NCBI GenBank assembly: GCA_910585265.1
Contig: CAJUCA010000115.1
Span: 1 to 5,149, forward strand
DNA length: 5,149 bases
Source of the DNA: an uncultured Oscillospiraceae bacterium
GTDB taxonomy: Bacteria; Bacillota; Clostridia; Oscillospirales; Oscillospiraceae
Direction: 5' to 3'
Shown: positions 1-4,891 of the stretch, in pieces
How the letters are laid out: the number at the start of each line of letters is the position of its first letter
How positions within the stretch are numbered: the first letter of the stretch is position 1
Position numbers and translations under genes: made by a program
The notes under the pieces: model-generated
What the model was told of the DNA's origin: nothing
Database searches by the model: none
Seen by the model: the letters and a program-made list of their open reading frames with translations, nothing else

Positions 1-164
1 CTGCAATCCATTGAGTACACATGGTAATAGCTTTTTCTGCCTTCCTGCCGGTTCTCATAGAGCCGACATTCTTCCATGACAGCGGCAACCTCGTCCGGCA
101 CTTCCACGAATGTGTCTTTTGTGTAGAGCGGGTAATAGTGCTTTCGCAAATTGACAATCGCCAT
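1..164 (-). CDS. Sigma-70 region-4-like small regulator, N-terminal part (third of a tandem trio)
   Basis: The minus frame opening with ATG at 164 runs off the left edge and gives 54 residues beginning MAIVNLRKHYYPLY. It aligns along its whole visible length with the start of the gene at 172-624: the pattern M-x-I-x-NLR-x-HY, then VEV-x(2)-EV, then an Arg/Glu-rich stretch and Y-H-x(2)-Y-S-(M/L)-D. It is therefore a tandem paralog, and a C-terminal helix-turn-helix is expected in the part outside the window. The start lies only 7 nt after the stop of the preceding gene, with a GAGGG SD-like stretch overlapping that stop, so the two are probably co-translated. The family assignment rests on the paralogy, because the DNA-binding part is not visible. 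A likely role is transcription control of the host element. Confidence 0.8.
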   Translation of the reverse strand, partial: MAIVNLRKHYYPLYTKDTFVEVPDEVAAVMEECRLYENRQEGRKSYYHVYSMDC

Positions 165-171
165 ATCGCCC

Positions 172-624
172 TCACTTCCCCAGGGGATGGTCTGTGTAGT
201 AGCGGCGGAGGTTGCACAGCCCCCGGCGGATGGAGAGACACACATTGCTGTTGTGGACGCGCTCGCAGTCTGCGATCTGCTGCTGGGTCAGTCCGCCCAG
301 GTAGTAGGCACAGAGGCGGCGGGCCTGGGTAGGGGTGGCATAGGCCAGGGCGTTCCTCAAAGTAGCGGCCAGTCTGTCACGCTCGGCCCGTTCCTCCGCC
401 AGCATGACAAGTTGCTCCGGGGACGGGCTGTGTTCCAGGGCATAGTTCTCCGTCCACTCGAAAGCGTCCAGCGAGTAGAACGCCCGGTGATACCGCTTGC
501 GGCGCTCGTAGTTCCGCATTTCCCTGACGGACTGGCACAGCACGTCAAAGACTTCCTCGCTGACCTCCACCAGCTTGTCCTGCTGGTAATGGGGATAGTG
601 GAGCCGTAGGTTGATGATTTTCAT
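172..624 (-). CDS. Sigma-70 region-4-like small regulator (second of the trio)
   Basis: The product has 150 residues and starts MKIINLRLHYPHY. The frame is open upstream to 912, but that extension lies over the neighbouring gene in another frame. ATG at 624 is chosen because AGGAGG (629-634) sits 4 nt before it and because its N-terminus aligns with the gene at 1-164. Residues about 95-143 look like sigma region 4 (T-P-T-Q-A-R-R-L, then GLTQQQIAD, V-H-N-S-N-V-x(3)-I-R-R, L-R-R-Y-Y), a helix-turn-helix that reads a -35-like element. There is no region 2, so it is not a complete sigma factor. Residues 30-50 are charged and probably helical. Proteins of this size and type are frequent in Clostridia conjugative elements and are often annotated as sigma-70 family factors. 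The precise promoter target is unknown. Confidence 0.85.
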   Translation of the reverse strand: MKIINLRLHYPHYQQDKLVEVSEEVFDVLCQSVREMRNYERRKRYHRAFYSLDAFEWTENYALEHSPSPEQLVMLAEERAERDRLAATLRNALAYATPTQARRLCAYYLGGLTQQQIADCERVHNSNVCLSIRRGLCNLRRYYTDHPLGK

Positions 625-628
625 ATAG

Positions 629-676
629 CCTCCTAAATGACAGGAGGGACAAACAGCCGAAACTGCTTGTCCCTCC
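629..676 (-). promoter_or_regulatory. Competing hairpins at the ribosome binding site of the second regulator
   Basis: GGAGGGACAA at 643-652 and its exact complement at 667-676 form a 10-bp stem. After one mismatch (653/666) it continues as CAG/CTG (654-656, 663-665) around a 6-nt loop. On the minus-strand RNA the 3' arm ends in CCTCC. That same stretch (642-647) also pairs perfectly over 6 bp with the SD AGGAGG (629-634) across a 7-nt loop. The two folds cannot coexist: the large stem leaves the SD free and the small one hides it. There is no U tract, so this is not a terminator. Translational switching is inferred. Confidence 0.55.
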
Positions 677-727
677 CGGTGATGGAGCAAACGCCCCTCA
701 CCTGGTAGCCACTTAGGGGGTCTATCG

Positions 728-1129
728 TTAGTATGTTTTTCCAAAGAATTTGAAAAACTTTTTGCGAACGCCCGCGATGCTTTGGCAAACGGAAACTTTG
801 GAGCAGCCGCACATCTCGGCAATCTCGGCATAGCTGAAATCATGCAGGGCATAGAGCAAAAACCGTTCCCGCTGGGTGTCGGTGCAGAGGGCCAGCACCG
901 ACAGAATTTCATCCAGCGTTTCCCGCTGGCAGATCAGTTCCTCCGGGGTGGCGCAATAGGGCAAGCGGCCCTCCGTAGCGATTATGTACTCGTCAAATTC
1001 GCGTCCGTCCCAATGCCGCCGCTGTTCGTGGGCAAGGTTCTCCGCCTTGTGGTCGGCCTGGGTGAGATATTCGTAGACCTCCACCGACACGGACACAGCC
1101 TGCCCATAGTAGTTGATGGTAATTTCCAT
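728..1129 (-). CDS. Sigma-70 region-4-like small regulator (first of the trio)
   Basis: The product has 133 residues, starting MEITINYYGQAVSVSVEVYEYL. ATG at 1129 has GGAGG 8 nt upstream. Residues about 78-128 have the sigma-70 region 4 pattern: LALCTDTQRERFLLYAL, then F-S-Y-A-E-I-A-E-M-C-G-C-S as the first HTH helix, then K-V-S-V-x(2)-S-I-x(2)-V-R-K-K-F as the recognition helix. Family members of this length typically carry only this DNA-binding part and act as accessory or element-specific factors. The N-terminus (Y-Y-G, then V-S-V-x-V-E-V-Y) resembles a shortened version of the start of the two downstream paralogs. It is the first gene after the leader at about 1130-1390. Its SD lies in a 12-bp hairpin, so expression is probably gated at both termination and initiation. 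The target promoter is unknown. Confidence 0.85.
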   Translation of the reverse strand: MEITINYYGQAVSVSVEVYEYLTQADHKAENLAHEQRRHWDGREFDEYIIATEGRLPYCATPEELICQRETLDEILSVLALCTDTQRERFLLYALHDFSYAEIAEMCGCSKVSVCQSIAGVRKKFFKFFGKTY

Positions 1130-1137
1130 CGTCCTTT

Positions 1138-1170
1138 CCTCCGTTCAGATTTTTGGGGTCTGAACGGAGG
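1138..1170 (-). promoter_or_regulatory. Hairpin that sequesters the SD of the first regulator gene
   Basis: CCTCCGTTCAGA (1138-1149) and TCTGAACGGAGG (1159-1170) are exact complements, 12 bp, around a 9-nt loop. In the minus-strand transcript the downstream arm ends in GGAGG, which is the SD for ATG at 1129 with 8-nt spacing. When the stem is closed the ribosome binding site is paired. The perfect match over 12 bp makes chance unlikely. What opens it (an upstream ribosome, a protein, or a long read-through transcript) is not visible. Confidence 0.65.
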
Positions 1171-1209
1171 GGGCGGGGAGCGGCAGCGGGGCCTGTGTCG
1201 CTGGCCTGG

Positions 1210-1250
1210 AAATGCAAAAGCCCCCGGACGGCACAAGGCCATTCGGGGGC
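1210..1250 (-). terminator. Rho-independent terminator/attenuator in the leader
   Basis: Arms GCCCCCG (1220-1226) and CGGGGGC (1244-1250) pair perfectly, and an inner GGC/GCC stem (1230-1232 with 1238-1240) extends the helix. On the minus strand the stem is followed directly by TTTTGCATTT (1219-1210). It lies about 80 bp upstream of the first regulator gene and about 70 bp downstream of the leader peptide. The 5' sequence GACGGC on the minus strand (1273-1268) is an exact complement of the GCCGTC inside this stem (1232-1227), which gives a ready antiterminator. I infer conditional termination. Confidence 0.6.
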
Positions 1251-1292
1251 AAGTAACAACATTATGAGCCGTCAGAAAACGACTGTTTTCGC

Positions 1293-1330
1293 AAGCCTGG
1301 GTGGACTTCGCCGCTGCGGGGGTCAGGCTT
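1293..1330 (-). promoter_or_regulatory. Leader hairpin overlapping the leader-peptide stop codon
   Basis: AAGCCTG (1293-1299) and CAGGCTT (1324-1330) are perfect 7-bp arms enclosing a GC-rich stretch. On the minus-strand transcript the 5' arm contains the last codons and the TGA of the leader peptide. A ribosome paused there would keep the stem open and alter folding downstream. A second small hairpin follows at 1275-1290 (GAAAAC / GTTTTC, 4-nt loop). On the plus strand the stem is followed by seven T (1329-1335), so it could alternatively stop antisense transcription. Confidence 0.5.
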
Positions 1331-1364
1331 TTTTTGACAAGTGCCTATCTACCTGTAATCGCAT
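1323..1364 (-). CDS. 13-residue leader peptide (upstream ORF)
   Basis: On the minus strand, ATG at 1364 follows GGGAGG (1373-1378) with an ideal 8-nt spacing and opens a 14-codon frame, MRLQVDRHLSKKA-stop. It is not a protein-sized gene, but its strong ribosome binding site, the hairpin overlapping its stop, the possible antiterminator and the terminator downstream together match the architecture of leader peptides that control genes by ribosome stalling. Known examples are tet(M) in Tn916, erm genes and several ABC-F resistance genes. Three basic residues and TCA-AAA-AAA near the end could slow the ribosome. I do not recognise this exact peptide from memory. Its role as a sensor of translation inhibition or amino-acid supply is inference. 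Confidence 0.55.
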   Translation of the reverse strand: MRLQVDRHLSKKA

Positions 1365-1431
1365 GGCGGCATCCTCCCAAATTGCCGCCAGTAAGTATAA
1401 GAATGGCGGCTCTGATCTTCTCAAAGCCGCC
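1363..1431. repeat. Four alternating inverted copies of TGGCGGC
   Basis: TGGCGGC at 1364-1370, GCCGCCA at 1384-1390, TGGCGGC at 1404-1410 and GCCGCC at 1426-1431 alternate in orientation at 20-22 bp steps. Each neighbour pair can form a 6-7 bp stem, and the folds exclude one another. They cover the candidate promoter, the likely transcription start and the leader-peptide SD. They may be DNA operator half-sites about two helical turns apart, or RNA switch arms. Confidence 0.5.
1394..1424 (-). promoter_or_regulatory. Candidate promoter of the leader and regulator operon
   Basis: The -10 TATACT (1394-1399) is a good match. The only -35-like hexamer, TTGAGA (1419-1424), lies 19 bp away, longer than ideal. 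Transcription would start near 1387, about 10 nt before the SD of the leader peptide. Inverted GCCGCC/GGCGGC motifs flank both hexamers, which suggests a repressor or activator site. Moderate to weak call. Confidence 0.35.
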
Positions 1432-1457
1432 GCTTCGGGCATGACAAGTTATGTAAT

Positions 1458-1498
1458 GTGGCGACTTCTTTCTTTTTCAAAAGTTCTATTTGCGCCAC
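1458..1498. repeat. Inverted repeat at the end of the efflux operon
   Basis: GTGGCG (1458-1463) and CGCCAC (1493-1498) are 6-bp inverted arms, the right one touching the stop codon of the kinase-like gene. The 29-nt interior contains a short ACTT/AAGT pair. There is no T tract after the stem on the minus strand, so if it ends the operon it does so weakly. Between it and the leader elements (1432-1457) I see no other feature. Confidence 0.3.
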
Positions 1499-2124
1499 TA
1501 TTCCATAGCGTTATATTCACTTGAAAACCAACTTTTGATATATTCTGCAAGCGCAGGGACAAGCGCCTTGATTTCTCTGCCGGAGGTGTTGATACACAGG
1601 TCGTAGCCCTCTTTTGCTCCCCAGGGGATGCTTGCCGTCAGTTCATGCTTTTTTGCCCGGTTTTTATCAATCTGCCGCATCCGGCGTTCCATCTCTGCCA
1701 CTGTAAATTTTTCCTGCTCCGCGGCCCGCTCCTGGCAGCGTTTGAGCTTGGAGGGACGGTCGGCATAGACGAAAATGCGGAGCGGATGCAGATGGGCCAG
1801 AACCGTGTCCGCACAGCATCCAATGATGACACAATCGCCCTGCTGGGCCAATTTCTGAACGATCTTTTGCTGGGTGACAGCCACCATGATGGACTGCTCC
1901 ATCACCTTATAAGGAATGGAAAACCGCCGCCCAATCGTCAGCGGATACGCCGCCCGCAGACTGTTTTCTGAGACGCGGGCCACATATCCAGCATCAAGTC
2001 CGTGCTCCTTTGAAATCATTTCGATAATCTCGTTGTCATAGCAGGGAAGGTGAAGCGCATCCGACAGGCGTTTTCCCAATTCCCGGCCTCCGCTGCCAAA
2101 TTCCCGGCTGATGGTGATAATCAT
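1498..2124 (-). CDS. Cytidylate-kinase-like family protein
   Basis: The product has 208 residues, starting MIITISREFGSGG. ATG at 2124 is preferred over an upstream Met at 2157 because AAGGAGG lies 7 nt before it and overlaps the stop of the MATE gene. The family (Cytidylate_kin2 type) is related to NMP/CMP kinases, which move phosphate from ATP to a nucleoside monophosphate. Residues 6-20 form the P-loop-like S-R-E-F-G-S-G-G-R-E-L-G-K-R-L. Residues 98-106 form the strand and turn CVIIGCCAD, and residues 153-182 form the lid and tail with D-K-N-R-A, W-G and Y-D-L-C-I-N-T-S. Family members I recall usually have Arg at residue 103 (G-R-C-A-D), whereas here it is Cys. It is cytosolic, and the true substrate is unknown. 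It is the last gene of the efflux operon, 13 nt after the MATE gene. Confidence 0.85.
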   Translation of the reverse strand: MIITISREFGSGGRELGKRLSDALHLPCYDNEIIEMISKEHGLDAGYVARVSENSLRAAYPLTIGRRFSIPYKVMEQSIMVAVTQQKIVQKLAQQGDCVIIGCCADTVLAHLHPLRIFVYADRPSKLKRCQERAAEQEKFTVAEMERRMRQIDKNRAKKHELTASIPWGAKEGYDLCINTSGREIKALVPALAEYIKSWFSSEYNAME

Positions 2125-2137
2125 ACTCTTTCCTCCT

Positions 2138-3451
2138 TTACTGAAACTGGATACCATTACGTTCAGAGCGCCTTAACAGTATGGCCGCAATTACCAACAC
2201 GATTGCTTCATAGACAAGCAGCGAGAACCAAATCGCGCCATTGCCAAACATATGGGGCAGAATCAAGATCACCGCTGAATTTATGATGAGGCTTCGTAAA
2301 ATGCTGATGCTGGTGGACAGGGCAGACCGCTCGGTGGAATATAAATAGGCCGAAATCATCACATTGACCGCCGTTATGATAAATCCAACGGCAAACTGCG
2401 GGAGAGCGGCTGCGACATATTCTGTTGTTGTGGCGTCAGCGCCGAACAGCCCGCAGATTTGTTTTCCAAGCAGGATCGCCAAGACGGTTATGACCGCGCT
2501 CCCTACGGCGCTGATGGACAGACCGGCCTTAAAGTAAAATTTCAGATCCTTTTCATTTTTTGCTCCATAGCTCTGCCCAAACAAGGGCTGCAAACCTTCA
2601 CTGGCGCCAAAAAAAGCGGCCATAGAAAAAGAAGCTATGTAAGAGATTACCGAAAACGCATTTACCCCAAGATCGCCAATTCTTTGAATGAGGACGAAAT
2701 TCATACAGAGGGTCATGACCGGAGTTGCCAGCTGGCTGATGCCTTCCGGCAGGCCATGAACGATAATATCCCGGAAAAGACCGGCGTTCAGCTTCGTCTT
2801 GCCGAAACGGAGGTTGCCGCGCTTGCGGGCAAAGCGTACCAGGATGATCAGCAGGCCGATGGTTTGGGAAATGCCTGTGGCAATCGCCGCGCCTTTTGTC
2901 CCCATCGCCATTGGGTAAATCAGGAACCAGTCGCCAAAAATATTGCATACCGTCGTTACGATTACCACCATACTCACCAAGCCGGGCGCATCGTCATTGC
3001 GGCAATAATTTTGCAATCCGATTGACAAAGCCGACGGGATGATAAACAGCGAATACCAGAACAAGTATTCAACGGCTAACTGATGAAAGGTTTCGTTGGC
3101 CCCAAGCAGAGCGCAGATTCTCTCCACAAAAAGCGTACCCGCAAGAGTGAACACAAAGGAAGCGCAGAGCTGGAATACCATCCCGTGGCGGAACACACGG
3201 TTTGCGCCCTCTATATCACCCTGGCCGACACGGACGGCGTAAATGGACACGCCGCCGATGCTGATGAGCATATTCACCGCGCCCACTGCCATAATGACAG
3301 GGCTGACCAGGTTGATTGCCCCCAGCGCGTTTGTCCCCACGCCCCTGCCTACAAAAATAGCGTCAACGATGGTGAACAGAAAGAAGCAGACATTGCTGAA
3401 TATTGCGGGAAAAACGTACCGGATTACATTCCGAACCTTTGCGTTATACAT
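2138..3451 (-). CDS. MATE family multidrug efflux transporter, MepA-like
   Basis: The product has 437 residues in about twelve hydrophobic segments and two MatE repeats (about 8-165 and 230-400). It should export cationic drugs in exchange for Na+ or H+ across the cytoplasmic membrane. Diagnostic stretches are F-T-I-V-D-A-I-F-V-G-R-G-V-G-T-N-A-L (26-43), Q-G-D-I-E-G-A-N (77-84), M-G-T-K-G-A-A-I-A-T-x-I-S-Q (183-196) and G-L-Q-P-L-F-G-Q-S-Y-G-A-K (286-298). ATG at 3451 is chosen because GGAGG lies 8 nt upstream. The frame is open to 3538, but that part overlaps a 38-codon gene and lacks a good SD at its Met codons. Its first 8 nt overlap the end of that small gene, and its stop overlaps the SD of the kinase-like gene, so the three are probably coupled. 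The divergent MerR regulator fits a drug-induced pump. The substrate cannot be told from sequence. Confidence 0.92.
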   Translation of the reverse strand: MYNAKVRNVIRYVFPAIFSNVCFFLFTIVDAIFVGRGVGTNALGAINLVSPVIMAVGAVNMLISIGGVSIYAVRVGQGDIEGANRVFRHGMVFQLCASFVFTLAGTLFVERICALLGANETFHQLAVEYLFWYSLFIIPSALSIGLQNYCRNDDAPGLVSMVVIVTTVCNIFGDWFLIYPMAMGTKGAAIATGISQTIGLLIILVRFARKRGNLRFGKTKLNAGLFRDIIVHGLPEGISQLATPVMTLCMNFVLIQRIGDLGVNAFSVISYIASFSMAAFFGASEGLQPLFGQSYGAKNEKDLKFYFKAGLSISAVGSAVITVLAILLGKQICGLFGADATTTEYVAAALPQFAVGFIITAVNVMISAYLYSTERSALSTSISILRSLIINSAVILILPHMFGNGAIWFSLLVYEAIVLVIAAILLRRSERNGIQFQ

Positions 3452-3560
3452 GTTCCTTACCTCCATTCCGCGCTTTCCGCCGATACAGGAAGAAGCAGAC
3501 GCATCCCAATATCGTGGGAACCATGTACCAAAGCGCATTTCTTTTTTTCATATGAACCAT
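3444..3560 (-). CDS. Small single-span membrane protein at the head of the MATE operon
   Basis: This 38-residue frame begins at ATG 3560, 8 nt after GGAGG (3569-3573), the strongest ribosome binding site between the divergent promoter and the pump. The sequence is a basic start (M-V-H-M-K-K-R-N), a hydrophobic span at residues 9-26 (A-L-W-Y-M-V-P-T-I-L-G-C-V-C-F-F-L-Y) and a basic tail (R-R-K-A-R at 27-31). That is consistent with one membrane helix, possibly inserted as a signal anchor. Its stop overlaps the ATG of the MATE gene by 8 nt, and the pump's SD lies inside its last codons, so translation is likely coupled. It could be a small pump partner or a leader ORF that controls pump translation. 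I recognise no named family. Confidence 0.6.
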   Translation of the reverse strand: MVHMKKRNALWYMVPTILGCVCFFLYRRKARNGGKEHV

Positions 3561-3575
3561 TTTGATGACCTCCTC

Positions 3576-3593
3576 CCTGCGCAGTTTCGCAGG
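3576..3593 (-). promoter_or_regulatory. Hairpin next to the ribosome binding site of the efflux operon
   Basis: CCTGCG (3576-3581) and CGCAGG (3588-3593) are perfect 6-bp arms around a 6-nt loop. They contain the palindrome CTGCGCAG (3577-3584). On the minus transcript the stem ends directly at the GAGGAGG of the small membrane gene, so it could modulate initiation or shield the mRNA leader. An operator function is also possible. Confidence 0.35.
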
Positions 3594-3603
3594 TGCTTGT
3601 TGT

Positions 3604-3632
3604 TTGACAATTTTCTGGAATGAGATGATAAT
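3604..3632 (+). promoter_or_regulatory. Promoter of the merR-type gene
   Basis: TTGACA (3604-3609) and GATAAT (3627-3632) are separated by an ideal 17 bp. Transcription should start near 3639, giving a short leader of about 27 nt. The MerR-type dyad at 3635-3655 covers the start point, so binding of the product would repress its own gene. Confidence 0.75.
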
Positions 3633-3658
3633 GGAGTATCCTGTTTGGGGAGAGTTTC
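3628..3658 (-). promoter_or_regulatory. Candidate MerR-type promoter of the efflux operon with operator
   Basis: The dyad at 3635-3655 (AGTATCC, 7-nt gap, GGAGAGT) closely matches the one in front of the receiver-like gene and resembles BmrR-type sites. Placed on it, the minus-strand hexamers are CATTAT (3628-3633) as -10 and GAAACT (3653-3658) as -35, 19 bp apart. The over-long spacer is a known feature of MerR-activated promoters. The -35 is poor. The -10 lies on the same bases as the merR -10 on the other strand. Confidence 0.5.
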
Positions 3659-3665
3659 TGCCGCC

Positions 3666-4469
3666 ATGAAAAAAGATAATCTGTTGTCCATCGGCGCTCT
3701 GTCAAAGCAGACCGGCGTTCATATCAAATCCCTCCGTTACTATGATTCTTTGGGGATTCTCCGCCCTGCCTATGTTGATCCCAGCAGCGGCTACCGTTAT
3801 TACAATTTGCAGCAAATCCCCGTGGTAGGGGCCATTCAGCTCTGTATTGATCTGGGGATTTCCCTCAAGCATTTCACGGAGTATTACAGTGAGAGCAGCG
3901 GTCAGCTTCGCTATGCCAGGTTAATCGAGCGTGGAACCGCGCTGGCGAAGGAGAAGATTCAGACCATACAGGAGCGGCTGTCCAATTTGGAAAAATTACA
4001 GGCTGAGATCGAGCACAGCGAATTGGTTCAGCAAAGCGAGGATATGGTGCGGTGCATATTTCCCGCTATGGATGTTTGGCTTACCCCATGCACTTCCAAT
4101 GCTGCAGAACCTCACATATTTACCCAATTCCACAGCTTGATACGGACGGTGGAAAACAGCGGGCTGACTATCAACTATTTTGCCGGGCGGCTGCTCCATT
4201 GCCAAGGAAACCAAAAGGAACTGTTTTTTTATATCGGGGTTGATATTCCACAGGGAATGCGGGAGATTCCCGAAGCTGTTTTTCACCTTCCGGCGGGCGA
4301 GTACCTCTGCTGTTCGCAGGCACAGCCTGCCATTGAGGAGGCCGCAGCGATTTTCCCGGAACAATTTGCGCTGGACTATGAAAAGTTTGTGGTAGAATCT
4401 GAATTATCTCTTGGGGATTATGACTGTGCCGCACCTCCTTTTGAGCTTCGCTGTTCTCTCCCTGACTGA
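3666..4469 (+). CDS. MerR family multidrug-sensing transcription regulator, BmrR type
   Basis: The product has 267 residues. ATG at 3666 is chosen. An in-frame TTG at 3645 exists but adds seven residues unlike the family, and the nearest SD-like GGGGAG is rather distant (about 13 nt). Residues 6-50 are the winged HTH (L-S-I-G-A-L-S-K-Q-T-G-V, then S-L-R-Y-Y-D-S-L-G-I-L-R-P, then G-Y-R-Y-Y). Residues about 85-120 form the dimer coiled coil (A-L-A-K-E-K-I-x(4)-E-R-L-x-N-L-E-K-L). Residues about 127-267 are a GyrI-like effector pocket ending in Y-D-C-A-A-P-P-F-E-L. MerR proteins of this plan bind cationic drugs and untwist promoters with 19-20 bp spacers. The neighbours are a divergent MATE operon and a convergent gene with a matching operator. 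It probably activates both and represses itself. Confidence 0.9.
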   Translation: MKKDNLLSIGALSKQTGVHIKSLRYYDSLGILRPAYVDPSSGYRYYNLQQIPVVGAIQLCIDLGISLKHFTEYYSESSGQLRYARLIERGTALAKEKIQTIQERLSNLEKLQAEIEHSELVQQSEDMVRCIFPAMDVWLTPCTSNAAEPHIFTQFHSLIRTVENSGLTINYFAGRLLHCQGNQKELFFYIGVDIPQGMREIPEAVFHLPAGEYLCCSQAQPAIEEAAAIFPEQFALDYEKFVVESELSLGDYDCAAPPFELRCSLPD

Positions 4470-4487
4470 CAGATACCGTGAATATAT

Positions 4488-4868
4488 TCAATCATCAACG
4501 TACAAGGCAAACGCTTTCATAATGTGCGACCAGAGTTTTGAAAGTGGAATCTGATAGGACAGAAACAAATTTGCCTCATGTTCTACCGGCCAGCTATATT
4601 TTGTGCCAGCGTCACCCAGCACAATGACATAAGGAGACTGACGCCTGATCTCATATTGAAAAGTTGAAGTGAGCTGTGAAAAGATTTCCAAATCAGCGAC
4701 TATAACCGCAAACCTGCGGTGTGCAAGCAGCCACCCCGCTATTTCAAGGCTGGGCGAGGAAATGATTTGTATTTTGTCCTTCTGGACGGTACTCTCAAGC
4801 GCATTTAGAAAAGAATCCCGTATCCCTACGGTTAGGATATGGCGGCGCATATCTTCACCCCATTCCAT
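4488..4868 (-). CDS. Receiver-like (response-regulator-type) protein without output domain
   Basis: The product has 126 residues. ATG at 4868 has AAGGAA 6 nt upstream and a start site about 17 nt away. Met7 at 4850 is an alternative start. The alternation of strands and helices resembles a CheY-like fold: strand H-I-L-T-V-G-I (10-16), helix to residue 29, strand I-Q-I-I-S-S (33-38), strand F-A-V-I-V-A-D-L (53-60) with Asp59 at the usual phosphate site, strand Y-V-I-V-L-G-D (80-86), and I-P-L-S-K-L-W (107-113) where receivers have K-P-F-x(3)-L. The acidic pair after strand 1 and the conserved Lys-Pro are missing, so phosphorylation is doubtful. There is no DNA-binding domain. The gene converges on merR with 18 nt between stops and no terminator there. 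Function unknown; the assignment is by fold pattern only. Confidence 0.65.
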   Translation of the reverse strand: MEWGEDMRRHILTVGIRDSFLNALESTVQKDKIQIISSPSLEIAGWLLAHRRFAVIVADLEIFSQLTSTFQYEIRRQSPYVIVLGDAGTKYSWPVEHEANLFLSYQIPLSKLWSHIMKAFALYVDD

Positions 4869-4891
4869 AAAAGTTTCCTTGGTGGAGAAGT

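Noticed and set aside
625..912. N-terminal extension of the 172-624 frame giving a 246-residue protein
   Set aside because: It overlaps the region-4-like gene at 728-1129 in another frame, and ATG at 624 has AGGAGG and matches the N-terminus of the paralog.
782..1267. Plus-strand frame of 161 codons
   Set aside because: It lies antisense over a clear minus-strand gene and its leader, with no SD or family-like sequence. The same applies to the plus frames at 21-332, 151-609, 1153-1524, 1645-1971, 2459-3025, 3083-3565 and 3243-3623.
1293..1335. Rho-independent terminator on the plus strand
   Set aside because: The stem plus seven T fits in form, but no plus-strand gene ends here. The A run on the other strand is explained by Lys codons of the leader peptide, so it is listed as a leader hairpin with this alternative noted.
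3452..3538. Upstream starts of the MATE frame (3538 and 3466)
   Set aside because: Neither Met has a good SD, the residues are unlike MATE starts, and the stretch codes for the small membrane protein in another frame.
3580..3610. Minus-strand promoter with -35 TTGTCA at 3605-3610
   Set aside because: No acceptable -10 is found 16-19 bp downstream; the candidate hexamers are AAACTG and ACTGCG.
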